From positions 30,789 through 94,788 of the forward strand of contig CAMAWD010000016.1 of assembly GCA_945861785.1 (NCBI GenBank): a stretch of DNA of 64,000 bases. The letters run 5' to 3'. Shown here in pieces: positions 18,177 through 27,130 of the stretch. A model generated the notes under the pieces. The model worked only from the letters and a program-made list of their open reading frames with translations, was not told where the DNA came from and searched no databases. Numbering within the stretch: position 1 is the first letter of the stretch; every line of letters starts with the position of its first letter. Made by a program: the position numbers and the translations under genes. Source of the DNA: Rhodoferax sp. OV413 (lineage in GTDB: Bacteria > Pseudomonadota > Gammaproteobacteria > Burkholderiales > Burkholderiaceae_C).

Positions 18177-19226
18177 ATGGCCCGAATCATCCGACTCCCC
18201 TCGGCCCCGCCGCCAGGTCGACCACGCATCGCAGACGTCGCCGCCGCCGCTGGCGTGTCCACAGCAACCGTGTCACGCGTTTTGAACCGCCAGTCGGTGC
18301 GTGAGCCGCTTCGAGCACGCGTGCAGGCCGCGGTCGCGCAGCTCGGCTACGTTCCAGACGCTGGCGCGCGCGCCCTCATGCTGCAGCGCACGGGAACCGT
18401 CGGTGCGATCTTTCCGACGATCGACAACGCGATCTTTGCCAAAGCGATCGAGGCCCTGCAGCAGCGGCTCGGCGAGGATGGTCTGCAACTGCTGCTCGCC
18501 ACCAGCGGCTACGACACCGAACGCGAAGCGCAGCAGATCGTCAACCTGGTGGCCAGGGGCGTCGATGCGATCGCGCTGTGTGGCGTCGGCCAGTCGGAGA
18601 CACTGCGAAGATTCCTGCGACAGCGGAGAATGCCCACCGTGCACGTGATGAGCGTGCCGCCACCCGACGAAGAAGCGGTGTGTGTGGGCTTCGACAATGC
18701 CGCTGCGATGGCCCAGGCAGTGCGCTACCTCCTTGATCTCGGGCACCGCGACATCGCAATGCTGGCCGGACAGACCCGGGACAACGACCGTGCGCGTGCC
18801 CGTGTACAGGGAGTGCGCCAGGGGCTCGAGCGCGCCCGCCTGACGCTGCCTCCTTCACGCCTGATCGAGCGCGCCTACACGCTCGACGCCGCACGCGACG
18901 GACTGCGGGTGCTGCTCGACGCCCGGCCGGCACCAACCGCGGTGATCTGCGGCAACGATGTGCTCGCCGCCGGTGCACTGTTCGAAGCCCAGCGGCTGGG
19001 GTTTCCGGTGCCGCGTGCGCTGTCGATCGTGGGCTTCGACGATCTCGAACTCGCCCACCATCTGGAACCAGGCATCACGACCGTGCGCGTGCCCACCGAT
19101 GCCATGTGGCGTACCGCGGGCGATCGGCTGGTCGCATTGCTGCATGGTCAGCCGATCGCAAGAGTCACGACGATCGACGTCGATCTCGTGGTGCGGGGTT
19201 CCACGGCACAGCCCTGTCTGCCGTGA
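18177..19226 (+). CDS. LacI-family transcriptional regulator
   Basis: A 349-residue repressor. The N-terminal HTH reads RIADVAAAAGVSTATVSRVLN, followed by the hinge region, and residues 70-345 form a periplasmic-binding-protein-like sensor (GTVGAIFPTIDNAIFAKAIE, LSIVGFDDLELAHHLEPGITTVR). It is divergent from the minus-strand MDR/HisD-SDR genes, with a perfect palindrome between. The inducer is probably a sugar or hydroxy acid processed by the lost enzymes. The regulator seems intact though its target operon is degraded. Confidence 0.92.
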   Translation: MARIIRLPSAPPPGRPRIADVAAAAGVSTATVSRVLNRQSVREPLRARVQAAVAQLGYVPDAGARALMLQRTGTVGAIFPTIDNAIFAKAIEALQQRLGEDGLQLLLATSGYDTEREAQQIVNLVARGVDAIALCGVGQSETLRRFLRQRRMPTVHVMSVPPPDEEAVCVGFDNAAAMAQAVRYLLDLGHRDIAMLAGQTRDNDRARARVQGVRQGLERARLTLPPSRLIERAYTLDAARDGLRVLLDARPAPTAVICGNDVLAAGALFEAQRLGFPVPRALSIVGFDDLELAHHLEPGITTVRVPTDAMWRTAGDRLVALLHGQPIARVTTIDVDLVVRGSTAQPCLP

Positions 19227-19250
19227 ACGTTGAGCCGCGCGAAGAAGCTC

Positions 19251-19366
19251 GGAATAGGATTTTCAAACGCCATGGGACGCCCCAAGAAACGACCTGAAAA
19301 AGCTCTCGGCCGAGCCCGCAGATTGGGCCCCGCCTCGCGCGCCCTGCCCTTGGGCGGCGGCTGAGG
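19251..19366 (+). repeat. IS91-family end repeat, copy 1
   Basis: This stretch begins GGAATAGGATTTTCAAACGC and recurs almost identically for about 105 bp at 47398-47510. A shorter version is at 62533 and an inverted copy at 63694-63767. On the minus strand it encodes the C-terminus of an IS91-type transposase (RAREAGPNLRARPRAFSGRF, LGRPMAFENP). The start of the repeat is likely the boundary of the element. Confidence 0.75.
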
Positions 19367-19616
19367 GTCCAAGCCCTCCCATTGCCACACCAGCCGGGTG
19401 CGCTGGGAGCGGCTGTGGCCGCTGGTGTGGCGCAGGTAGGCCAGCAGCACGCCTCGCTCGCGTATGTTGCGCCGGGGATAGTCGAAGCGGCCGCAGGACC
19501 CTGCTGATGTGCGCGTAGCGCTCGGTGTCGCCTTCGTGCGCCGTAAACGCCACCTGCTCGCTCGCGCCCAGGAATGCCTCGATCTGCTCAATCGTTGACA
19601 GCTTTGATTCGTCCAT
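19367..19616 (-). mobile_element. IS481-like integrase N-terminal fragment joined to IS91 remnant
   Basis: From an ATG at 19616 (minus) the frame reads DESKLSTIEQIEAFLGASEQ and ERYAHISRVLR. After a frameshift it continues RRNIRERGVLLAYLRHTSGHS then RSQRTRLVWQWEG. This is the HTH N-terminus of integrases that start with the S-T-I/L-E-Q-I-x-x-F-L pattern. It then runs into the IS91 C-terminal sequence. No DDE domain is present, so it is dead. Confidence 0.6.
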
Positions 19617-19872
19617 GCTAATCACCATCCTTGCGATGATCAACCCAATCCCAACGGACCTCAGATTCCCCCTTCGGGCTCATACCTCGTTGGACAAGGC
19701 TGAGAGTTGACGCGAGTGACCGGCACGTTTAGAATGCCATGCAACGGAACATCGTACCGATTATCGGAACACTTTTGCGAACAATGCCTCTTCTATTTTC
19801 AATCATTGAATCAAGGCGGGTAAATTCCCCGCAGCTTGCGGCGTCCCCTCTTCTGTCCCAGGGGTTCCAATA
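19617..19872. other. Non-coding spacer upstream of the F420 operon
   Basis: About 256 bp with no convincing ORF. It contains a short hairpin-like stretch (CCGCAGCTTGCGG, around 19831-19843). No FMN riboswitch (RFN) consensus was found although a ribA-like gene follows. It may hold the promoter of the F420 operon. Confidence 0.4.
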
Positions 19873-19900
19873 CCTCGCCCATTGGGGCGAGGATTTTTAT
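19873..19900 (+). terminator. Rho-independent terminator-like hairpin before ribA
   Basis: CCTCGCCC (19873-19880) pairs perfectly with GGGCGAGG (19885-19892) around a 4-base loop, followed by ATTTTTAT. It lies directly before the first possible start of the ribA-like gene, so it either ends an upstream transcript or acts as an attenuator for the F420 operon. Confidence 0.6.
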
Positions 19901-20518
19901 TGACAGCGGCCCTCGCTTGCGACACGGCCGTGCGGCGCTTGGCTTCCGCCAGGATGCCAACGGCATTTGGTGATTTCGAAATGCAGGTGTTGCGCTCTGC
20001 TGATGGCCAGGACCACGCAGTGTTGATCCGGGGGGATCTCTCCGGGGCTGGGGATGTGCATGTTCGCGTTCATTCCGAGTGCCTCACCGGTGATATCTTT
20101 GGGTCGTGCCGATGCGACTGTGGCGGGCAGTTGTGCGATGCACTACGCCACGTGGCAGCATCGCGCCTCGGCGCTGTCATCTATCTGCGCGGCCAAAAGG
20201 GACGCAGAGTCGGTCTGGTGAACAAACTTAGGGCGGATGCCCTGCAGCAATGTGGCCGCGACACGGTTGAGGCAAATCTCGAATTGGGTCTGCCTGTGGA
20301 CACTCGCAGCTTCGAGTCTGCGGCCAGGCATCCTACGTGCACTCAACGTGCAATCCATGGCTTTGATTACCAACAATCCAGACAAGGTGATCGCTCTTCA
20401 AGAAGCTGGCGTGCGGGTCGCGCGGCGTATTGCATCACCCGTCACGGCAAATCCGCACAACCTCAGCTACTTACAGACGAAACGAGACAAGCTTGGACAC
20501 GAGCTAACGCTGAATTGA
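19900..20518 (+). pseudogene. GTP cyclohydrolase II (RibA-like), frameshifted
   Basis: GTP cyclohydrolase II makes the first committed intermediate toward 5-amino-6-ribitylaminouracil, which FbiC needs. The zinc-binding HSECLTGDIFGSCRCDCG is intact. The next loop reads YLRGQKGRRVGLVNKLRA, whereas family members have YxRQEGRGIGL. After SFESAA one extra C near 20324-20325 moves the rest (GILRALNVQSMALITNNPDK to TKRDKLGHEL) into another frame. Start is uncertain: TTG at 19900 or ATG at 19954. Either a pseudogene or a base-calling error. Confidence 0.75.
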
Positions 20519-20670
20519 ACTTTGTCGAGCGAAGTACGAGTCGCCGACGAACCTTTGCGGTCAGCCCCACATCTGACAAGGGTGATCCCGATGACTGCTT
20601 TCAGTGAGGAGAACGGCCCCTCGGTCAAGTGTTGGAAGCAATTGAGAACGACGTGAACAAGGAGCGGGCC

Positions 20671-23037
20671 ATGAGCCGACCGGAATTTGAGCATGACTTG
20701 CTAAGCATCGACGCGGCCGTCCTCGCGCGCCGTGGAGGCGCTATCGCACGCCTTGAGTGGGGCGACACGATCACCTATTCGCCGAAGGTCTTCATTCCAC
20801 TAACCAAATTGTGCCGGGACTTGTGTGGGTACTGCACGTTCTCGCGCGACCATTCGGTGGCGCGAGAAACGCCGTACATGGAGCTCAAGGAAGTGCTGGC
20901 TGTCGCTAAGGCGGGCGACGCAGCCGGCTGTCACGAGGCACTGTTCACACTCGGTGACAAGCCCGAGTTGCGATACCGACACGCCGCCGACTGGCTTGAA
21001 GCTCGCGGCTATAGAACAACCATCGACTACCTGATCGCCGCGTGTCGCGAAGTCGCCACGAAGACGTCGCTTCTGCCGCACGTCAATGCGGGGGTACTAA
21101 GCCGCGACGAGCTAGCAGCACTGCGTGAGGTGAGTGTGTCAATGGGCTTGATGCTCGAGGTGAATTCGCCGCGCCTCATGCAGAAGGGCATGCCGCATTA
21201 CCGCAGCCCGGACAAGGACCCGCAGGTGCGCATGCAGATGCTAAGAGATGCGGGCGAACTGAGCATCCCGATCACGACCGGCTTGCTGGTCGGCATCGGA
21301 GAGACGCATGAGGAAAGGCTCGAGACGCTGCGTGACATCCGCGCCCTGCACGACGAGTTCGGGCACGTGCAAGAAGTAATAGTCCAGAACTTCTGCCCAA
21401 AGATTGGCACACCGATGCAGGCTACGCCCGCAGCCACGCTAGAAGAGCAACTGTGGACCATCGCCGCGGCCCGCCACATCCTGCAGCCGGACATTTCGAT
21501 TCAATCACCGCCGAATCTACGCCCTGGGCATGTGCAATCCTTGATCGCGGCAGGCATCAACGATTTGGGTGGCATCTCGCCGGTAACGGCGGACCACGTG
21601 AATCCAGAAGCGGCGTGGCCGCAGATCGACGCGTTGCGCAGGGCGCTCGATGCGAGCGGCTTCGTACTGGCGGCGCGACTGCCGGTGTACCCGACGTATG
21701 TACGGCAACATGCAAAGTGGATCGATCCAGCGCATCAACGCAAGCTGCTGATGCCATCGGACGGTTTTGGGCTCGCGCGTGAAGACCGCTGGTTCGCGGG
21801 CAGCTCGAAAGTGGCGCCACCCGCTGTGCCCACCCATGCACCGGCGGTGCACACACCAACCGAGATCGGCCACATAGTCGCGGTCGCTCAAAGCGGGCAG
21901 CGTCTGAGCGCAAACCAGGTTGCGATGCTTTTCCAGGCGCGAGGCAACGACTACGCTCGGGTCGTCAATGCGGCAGACCTGATGCGCAAAGAGCACGCCG
22001 GCGACGTAGTTCGCCACGTGATCAACCGCAATATCAACTACACGAACATTTGTGCCTACCGATGCAGCTTTTGCGCCTTCTCGAAGCGCACGGGCGGCAA
22101 CAAGCCGACCGAGACACCCTACAACATCGGCGCGGCAGAGGTGGTGCAGCGCGCGCGTGAAGCGGTTGCGCAAGGCGGCACTGAAGTCTGCATGCAGGGC
22201 GGCATCCACCCGGCGTATAACGGCAATACCTACTTGGGTCTGGTGTCGGCGCTGAAGGCCGCATTGCCCGAACTGCATGTCCATGCGTTCTCGCCGCTGG
22301 AAGTGTTGCACGGCGCGACAACACTGAACGTAAGCACAGCCGAATTTCTACAGGAACTGAAGCGGCAGGGCCTTGGCTCGTTGCCAGGAACCGCCGCCGA
22401 AATCCTCTCGGACGATGTGCGTCAGATCATCTGCCCCGACAAGGTGACAACCGCCGAGTGGCTTCGCATTGTCGGCGAAGCGCATCGGGCAGGCCTGCCG
22501 ACGACGTCCACGATCATGTTCGGTCACGTCGAAGACTATCGCCACTGGGCCAAGCACATTCTCGCTATCCGCGATCTGCAGGCGGAAACAGGGGGTATTA
22601 CCGAATTCGTGCCGCTGCCGTTCGTGCACGTCAACAGCCCGATCTACAAGCGCGGCCAGTCTCGACGTGGTCCGACCTGGCGTGAGACGGTGCTGATGTA
22701 CTCGGTGTCGCGTCTCGTGCTGAGCCCCTTGATATCAAACATTCAGACCTCTTGGGTCAAACTTGGTCCCCAGGGCGCGCAGCGCACGATGCTGGCTGGC
22801 GCCAATGATTTCGGCGGCGTGCTCATGAACGAAAGCATCTCGCGTGCCGCGGGCGCCGAATGGGGTCAGGGCGTCACGGCATCGCAGATCGAGACGCTGC
22901 TGCACGAGATCGGCCGAGTGTCGGAGCAGCGCACAACGCTTTACCAACGTGTCGAGAAGCCGGCGTCGCGGCACATTCGCATTCCCGTCATTGCCGAGCA
23001 CGCGCCTCCCGGCTCGGCGTGCTCTGGCGCTCACTGA
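20671..23037 (+). CDS. fbiC: FO synthase (bifunctional CofG-CofH radical SAM enzyme)
   Basis: A 788-residue fused FO synthase that joins tyrosine and 5-amino-6-ribitylaminouracil to give the deazaflavin FO. The N-terminal CofG half has the radical-SAM cluster motif CRDLCGYC (Cys48, Cys52, Cys55). The CofH half has CAYRCSFC (Cys461, Cys465, Cys468). The ATG at 20671 is preceded by AAGGAG at 6 bp. It is the first intact gene of the F420 operon. The fused form is typical of actinobacterial and other bacterial F420 loci rather than of archaea. Confidence 0.96.
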   Translation: MSRPEFEHDLLSIDAAVLARRGGAIARLEWGDTITYSPKVFIPLTKLCRDLCGYCTFSRDHSVARETPYMELKEVLAVAKAGDAAGCHEALFTLGDKPELRYRHAADWLEARGYRTTIDYLIAACREVATKTSLLPHVNAGVLSRDELAALREVSVSMGLMLEVNSPRLMQKGMPHYRSPDKDPQVRMQMLRDAGELSIPITTGLLVGIGETHEERLETLRDIRALHDEFGHVQEVIVQNFCPKIGTPMQATPAATLEEQLWTIAAARHILQPDISIQSPPNLRPGHVQSLIAAGINDLGGISPVTADHVNPEAAWPQIDALRRALDASGFVLAARLPVYPTYVRQHAKWIDPAHQRKLLMPSDGFGLAREDRWFAGSSKVAPPAVPTHAPAVHTPTEIGHIVAVAQSGQRLSANQVAMLFQARGNDYARVVNAADLMRKEHAGDVVRHVINRNINYTNICAYRCSFCAFSKRTGGNKPTETPYNIGAAEVVQRAREAVAQGGTEVCMQGGIHPAYNGNTYLGLVSALKAALPELHVHAFSPLEVLHGATTLNVSTAEFLQELKRQGLGSLPGTAAEILSDDVRQIICPDKVTTAEWLRIVGEAHRAGLPTTSTIMFGHVEDYRHWAKHILAIRDLQAETGGITEFVPLPFVHVNSPIYKRGQSRRGPTWRETVLMYSVSRLVLSPLISNIQTSWVKLGPQGAQRTMLAGANDFGGVLMNESISRAAGAEWGQGVTASQIETLLHEIGRVSEQRTTLYQRVEKPASRHIRIPVIAEHAPPGSACSGAH

Positions 23038-23047
23038 AAGAACTTCC

Positions 23048-23713
23048 ATGAACGATTCGCAACGCTCTATCGCCGTCCTGGGCGGCACTGGCCATGAAGG
23101 AAGTGGCATTGCCCTGCGCGCGGCGCTTGCCGGCAGGAAGGTTGTCATCGGTTCGCGCGATAGCGCTCGCGCCGCGGCGAAGGCCGAGGAACTTAACGCC
23201 CTCGCTGGCTCTCGGAACGTTACCGGGACAGGTTTGCTGGAAGCGGCGCAGCAGGCAGAGATGGTCGTCCTTGCCGTGCCTTACTCAGCGCAAGTGTCCA
23301 CCGCCGAACTCGTACGGCCCGCACTCGAGGGCAAGGTGTTGATTGACGTGACCGTGCCCCTGAAGCCGCCGAAAGTCTCCGTCGTGCAACTCCCCGCGGA
23401 AGGATCCTGTACCGTAGCGTTGCAGCGGCGGCTGGGTGCAGGCGTTCGCGTCGTGTCCGCCTTTCAGAACGTGTCGGCGCATGCGTTGATGGACAAGACA
23501 AATCCCGTTGACTGTGACGTACTGGTCTGCGCTGACGACCCTGAGGCAAAGGCTGCCACGAAGGAATTGATCCAACAGATGGGCTTGGTCGCCATCGACG
23601 CGGGCTCGCTGGCAAATTCGGTGGTGGCGGAAGCGCTGACTTCGGTGCTGATCCACCTGAACAAGACTTACAAGGTCCCGGCCGCCGGCATCCGAATCAC
23701 CGGCCTGCGGTAA
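23048..23713 (+). CDS. npdG: NADPH:F420 oxidoreductase (Fno/NpdG)
   Basis: A 221-residue NADPH-dependent F420 reductase that moves hydride between NADP(H) and F420. The N-terminal Rossmann motif is AVLGGTGHEGSGIALR (residues 9-24), followed by VVIGSRDSARA for the NADP phosphate. The centre has VPLKPPKVSVVQLP and VVSAFQNVSAHAL, typical of the family, and the protein ends GIRITGLR. It is 10 bp downstream of fbiC. Its presence implies that F420 made here is recycled with NADPH. Confidence 0.93.
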   Translation: MNDSQRSIAVLGGTGHEGSGIALRAALAGRKVVIGSRDSARAAAKAEELNALAGSRNVTGTGLLEAAQQAEMVVLAVPYSAQVSTAELVRPALEGKVLIDVTVPLKPPKVSVVQLPAEGSCTVALQRRLGAGVRVVSAFQNVSAHALMDKTNPVDCDVLVCADDPEAKAATKELIQQMGLVAIDAGSLANSVVAEALTSVLIHLNKTYKVPAAGIRITGLR

Positions 23714-23731
23714 GCGCGCACATTCGGTCCA

Positions 23732-24496
23732 ATGCGGCACGTCCAGCTCTTCGGTCTCGCAAGCCAGCGCGAAATCCGCGCAGGCGACGACCTTGTGGGC
23801 TGGGTGCGTGAGATGTGCGCCGAAGAAGGCGTGCAACCGATGGAAGGTGACGCACTCGTGTTCGCGCAGAAGGTGGTGTCCAAGGCCGAGGGCCGCGTCG
23901 TGCGCCTCGACACGGTCACTCCATCTGCAAAGGCGCAGGAACTTTTTACGCAGACTGGCAAAGACGCCCGCTTGCTCGAACTCATGCTATCGGAATCGAG
24001 TGCGGTTGTTCGCGCAACGCCGCACGTCGTCATAGTACGCCACCATACTGGCGTCGTGCTCGCGAACGCAGGTATCGACCGCTCGAACGTACAGCAGGAG
24101 GGAGCAGGTGAGTCCGTGCTGCTGTGGCCTATTGACCCGGATGCGTCCGCACGGCGCTTGCACGTCGCGGCTTTCGACGCATTCGGCGTGCACCTGCCGG
24201 TGATCATCAATGACAGCCTCGGTCGCGCCTGGCGACGCGGCACGATTGGTACCGCCATCGGCGCGGCCGGGTTGCCATGCCTCCTCGACCTGCGTGGGCG
24301 AGAAGACCGGCACGGATTTAAATTGCAGACCACCGAAGTTGGCTCTGCGGACGAGATCGCAGCCGCTGCGTCGCTGGTAATGGGTCAGGCGAGCGAAGGC
24401 ATTGCCGTTGTGCTCGCGCGTGGTGTCGTGTCTGCGGAGCGTTACGGTTGTGCCGCGGACCTGATCCGCAGCCCGCAGGAGGACCTGTTTCCGTGA
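23732..24496 (+). CDS. cofE: Coenzyme F420-0:L-glutamate ligase (CofE)
   Basis: A 254-residue gamma-glutamyl ligase that adds the glutamate tail to F420-0. Family motifs include GDALVFAQKVVSKAEGR, VVRATPHVVIVRHHTGVVLANAGID and the metal-binding INDSLGRAWRRGTIGTAIG region. Unlike mycobacterial FbiB there is no C-terminal nitroreductase-like domain. The dehydro-F420-0 reduction step is therefore either absent or done elsewhere, as expected if 2-phospholactate or 3-phosphoglycerate is the precursor. The stop overlaps the cofD start (GTGA). Confidence 0.93.
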   Translation: MRHVQLFGLASQREIRAGDDLVGWVREMCAEEGVQPMEGDALVFAQKVVSKAEGRVVRLDTVTPSAKAQELFTQTGKDARLLELMLSESSAVVRATPHVVIVRHHTGVVLANAGIDRSNVQQEGAGESVLLWPIDPDASARRLHVAAFDAFGVHLPVIINDSLGRAWRRGTIGTAIGAAGLPCLLDLRGREDRHGFKLQTTEVGSADEIAAAASLVMGQASEGIAVVLARGVVSAERYGCAADLIRSPQEDLFP

Positions 24497-25446
24497 TCCA
24501 CGCTTTCTCTGGCGGCGTCGGTGGCGCGAAGCTCGCACGCGGACTCGCAGATGTCGTCCAGCCTTCGCACCTGACGATCGTGGTGAATACCGGCGACGAT
24601 TTCGACTATCTGGGGCTGCGCATCATGCCGGACTTCGACAGCGTGGCATACGCGCTGGCTGGATTGAACGACACCGAGCGCGGCTGGGGTCGCGCTGACG
24701 AGACGTGGCAGTGCAGGGACGCTCTTGCCGCGCTCGGCGTAGACACGTGGTTCAGCCTGGGTGACCGCGACCTCGCCACTCATTTGTTGCGGATTTCACT
24801 GTTGAAGGGCGGGGCTACTGCGACCGATGCGGCAGCAGAAATTACGCGCCGCATGGGTATCGCATGCCGGCTGGTGCCGATGACGGATCACCCCGTGAAC
24901 ACAATGGTGGTCACGGAAAGTGGCGAACTTTCATTTCAGGAATATTTCGTGCGCCAACGATGCGAGCCGGCAGTTGCAGCATTTCGATTCGCCGGAGTGA
25001 ATCGAGCGACGCCCTCGGCGGCCTGGTTCCATACGTTCAAGCAGGGTGTATCGCGTGGCTTGATCCTGTGCCCCTCAAACCCCTTTGTCAGCATCGACCC
25101 GATCCTGAGCTTGGCAGGCGTGCGAGGCTTGCTGCGCCGCCGCGTGTTGCCAGTGGTGGCGGTGAGTCCGCTTGTAGGCGGGACTTCGATCAAGGGGCCG
25201 CTCGCGAAAATGTTGACTGAACTCGGCCAGCGCTGCGACGTTCTGGCCATCGCCGACCATTACGCAGATTTTCTCGATGGAATGGTGATCGACAATCGCG
25301 ACGCCGAATTCGAACCCGAGCTGCGGCGCCGTGGTTTGCATGTGGCGGTCTGCGACACCATGATGGTCGGTCGTGAGGTCAGCCGCAGTTTGGCGCGCGT
25401 GAGCCTTGAGCTGTTGGCGCATTGCGGAGCGAAGCATGCAACCTGA
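24493..25446 (+). CDS. cofD: 2-phospho-L-lactate transferase family (CofD)
   Basis: A 317-residue CofD that transfers the guanylyl-activated phospho-acid onto FO. The N-terminal AFSGGVGGAKLARGL, NTGDDFDYLGLRIMPDFDSV, DRDLATHLLR and the later VVAVSPLVGGTSIKGPLAKM are diagnostic. The GTG at 24493 was chosen because it overlaps the cofE stop and starts exactly at the family N-terminus. It overlaps cofC by 11 bp. Whether the transferred group is lactyl, PEP-derived or 3-phosphoglyceryl cannot be told from this gene. Confidence 0.95.
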   Translation: MIHAFSGGVGGAKLARGLADVVQPSHLTIVVNTGDDFDYLGLRIMPDFDSVAYALAGLNDTERGWGRADETWQCRDALAALGVDTWFSLGDRDLATHLLRISLLKGGATATDAAAEITRRMGIACRLVPMTDHPVNTMVVTESGELSFQEYFVRQRCEPAVAAFRFAGVNRATPSAAWFHTFKQGVSRGLILCPSNPFVSIDPILSLAGVRGLLRRRVLPVVAVSPLVGGTSIKGPLAKMLTELGQRCDVLAIADHYADFLDGMVIDNRDAEFEPELRRRGLHVAVCDTMMVGREVSRSLARVSLELLAHCGAKHAT

Positions 25447-26047
25447 CGTTGTCGTGATCCCCGCCAAGGGTCTGAGTACGGGGAAGTCGAGGCTGGCGCA
25501 GTACTTGAGCGCGTCGCAGCGCAACACGCTCAATCTCGCGCAACTTGTTCGGACGGTGCGTGCGGCGGTCGAGGCGTTCGGAAGCGAGCGCACATTCGTC
25601 GTTTCGCCGTGCAAGGGAGTTGAGGAGATTGTGCGAAGAGAAGGCGTGGGATTCGTGCGCGAACGCCTCCCGCCAAGCCTGAACCAAGCACTAGAGCAGG
25701 CGAGGGCAGAACTGCTCACGCGTGACGTGCGGTCGATCTCCGTGTTGCCGGTGGATCTATCCGGTGTAAGTGGCACGGTCTTGCGCGAAGTGCTTGCGGG
25801 GTGTGGCCCGCACGAGGCATTAGTGGTGCCCGATCGCGTGGCCGAGGGCACGAACTTCATGCGTGTGCCGGCGGCGTGCGACATTCGTTTTTGCTATGGA
25901 CCAGGAAGTTTCGCCGCGCATGTGCGACTTCTGGCGCAGGCCGGATTCGGACCCCGCATCGTGGGAAGTACTTGCCTGCGCGACGACCTCGACGACATCG
26001 CAAACCTGCGGATGCACGACCACTGCAGCAAGATGCTGGTGGCCTGA
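25436..26047 (+). CDS. cofC: Phosphoglycolipid-like guanylyltransferase of F420 synthesis (CofC/FbiD)
   Basis: A 203-residue nucleotidyltransferase that activates a phospho-acid with GTP for CofD. The N-terminal PAKGLSTGKSRLA is the GTP-binding signature, and VLPVDLSGVSG, LVVPDRVAEGTNFMRVPA and CYGPGSFAAH follow the family pattern. The ATG lies within the end of cofD. Some Burkholderiales CofC enzymes accept 3-phosphoglycerate and give 3PG-F420; the residues that decide this were not aligned here. It is the last intact gene of the operon. Confidence 0.92.
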   Translation: MQPDVVVIPAKGLSTGKSRLAQYLSASQRNTLNLAQLVRTVRAAVEAFGSERTFVVSPCKGVEEIVRREGVGFVRERLPPSLNQALEQARAELLTRDVRSISVLPVDLSGVSGTVLREVLAGCGPHEALVVPDRVAEGTNFMRVPAACDIRFCYGPGSFAAHVRLLAQAGFGPRIVGSTCLRDDLDDIANLRMHDHCSKMLVA

Positions 26048-26080
26048 AGAACGGCGTTAAGAAAGTTGAAAAAACAAGGA

Positions 26081-26470
26081 TGATCATCGGCGTTCCAGCT
26101 GAAACAACGGCGGGAGAAACTTGTGTGGCCGTCACCCCCGAAACGGCCAGGAAGCTGAGGGCCCACGGGCATGCCTTGCGCGTTCAAACCCAGTCGGGCC
26201 TGTCGACCAGCGTCACGGACGAGGCCTACCAGGCCGCCGGTGCGGAGATCACCGATGCCATGTGACCCTTTCGCGATGATGAAGCCGGGCGCCACCTTGG
26301 TCGGCATGCTCAACCCCTTCGATCCGAATGGCCTGCAGCACTTAGCCGCGGCTGGCGTGACCAGCTTCGCACTGGAAGCCGCGCGGGTCGTTGTTCTTGG
26401 TGTCGGTGTCGAGGGGCTGCAGGCGATTGCCACTGCGAAGCGGCTAGGCCTGCCCTTTACCCTTGAGAAA
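26081..26470 (+). pseudogene. NAD(P) transhydrogenase alpha subunit (PntA) remnant
   Basis: Pieces of PntA: the N-terminus MIIGVPAETTAGETCVAVTP with SVTDEAYQAAGAEITDAM and a stop at 26265. In another frame, MKPGATLVGMLNPFD and AAAGVTSFALEAARVVVLG follow, then GVEGLQAIATAKRLG. Long stretches between these blocks are missing. The N-terminus directly follows the F420 operon by 34 bp. Transhydrogenase would link NADPH to F420 recycling, but this copy is dead. Confidence 0.75.
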
Positions 26471-26508
26471 TCGCTGAACAAATTTGTCCGCGCCGTTTAT
26501 CGTTTCGC

Positions 26509-27130
26509 ATGCATGCACAGAACGAGATCAAACGAACGCTGAAGCAGGCGGCCTCCAACGATGTGGTGCGAGGGCTGTTGGCGCAGAAGGAACATCGCAG
26601 TCGATCTTCGGTTGCCGAGTCGGTGTGTCAGCACTTTGACTGCTTTGTTGCCCGACAGCGCGCCCAGACCGGAGGCTGTGTGAAGGCGCTGCGAGAGTTG
26701 GGGCGTGCCGGTCACTTCGTGCTGCCCGCAGCGCTTGATCGAGGTGGCAGCGTCACCAAGAGTCCACGGCGTCTGGGTGAGCCCGTGGAGGCCCCGCGCG
26801 ACGTTCCGCAGCAAACCAAGGATGTTTTGGACTCACGCTGATCAAGGTCGAGGACCTCACGCAGATGCGCGTGTGGAACGAGTGGATGCTCTGCGAACAC
26901 CCGCAAGGCGCCGGACCTCTGGTGGGCGCGCAAATGCGCTATCTGATCGGCTCGGAGCATGCTGGCTTGGTGGGTTCGGGTCGGCGCAGCGGCGCTGCAA
27001 CTGCGTGATCGAGATCAATGGATTGGCTGGGATGCGCGCACGCGCTGCCAGCACCTGCACCGCGTGGTTGGCATGAGTCGGTTTCTCATTCGGACATCGG
27101 TGCGTTGTCAGAACCTGGCCTCATGCTTCG
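26509..27130 (+). mobile_element. Transposase remnant with DUF4338-like region (IS4-type)
   Basis: Decayed sequence of a transposase with an N-terminal accessory region. The first part, SSVAESVCQHFDCFVARQRA then GGCVKALRELGRAGHFVLP, is open to 26841. After frameshifts a second block reads LVGAQMRYLIGSEH, then AAALQLRDRDQWIGWDARTR and HLHRVVGMSRFLIRTSVRCQ. This second block is characteristic of DUF4338 (DruA-like) regions attached to IS4 transposases. No DDE catalytic domain was found. A Druantia defence gene is less likely because no other druantia genes are present. Confidence 0.6.

Noticed and set aside
19617..19900. FMN riboswitch ahead of the ribA-like gene
   Set aside because: The conserved RFN blocks were not found; only a simple terminator-like hairpin is present.
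26509..27130. Druantia-type defence gene (DUF4338)
   Set aside because: Only broken pieces are present, no other druantia genes are nearby, and the same region occurs attached to IS4 transposases.
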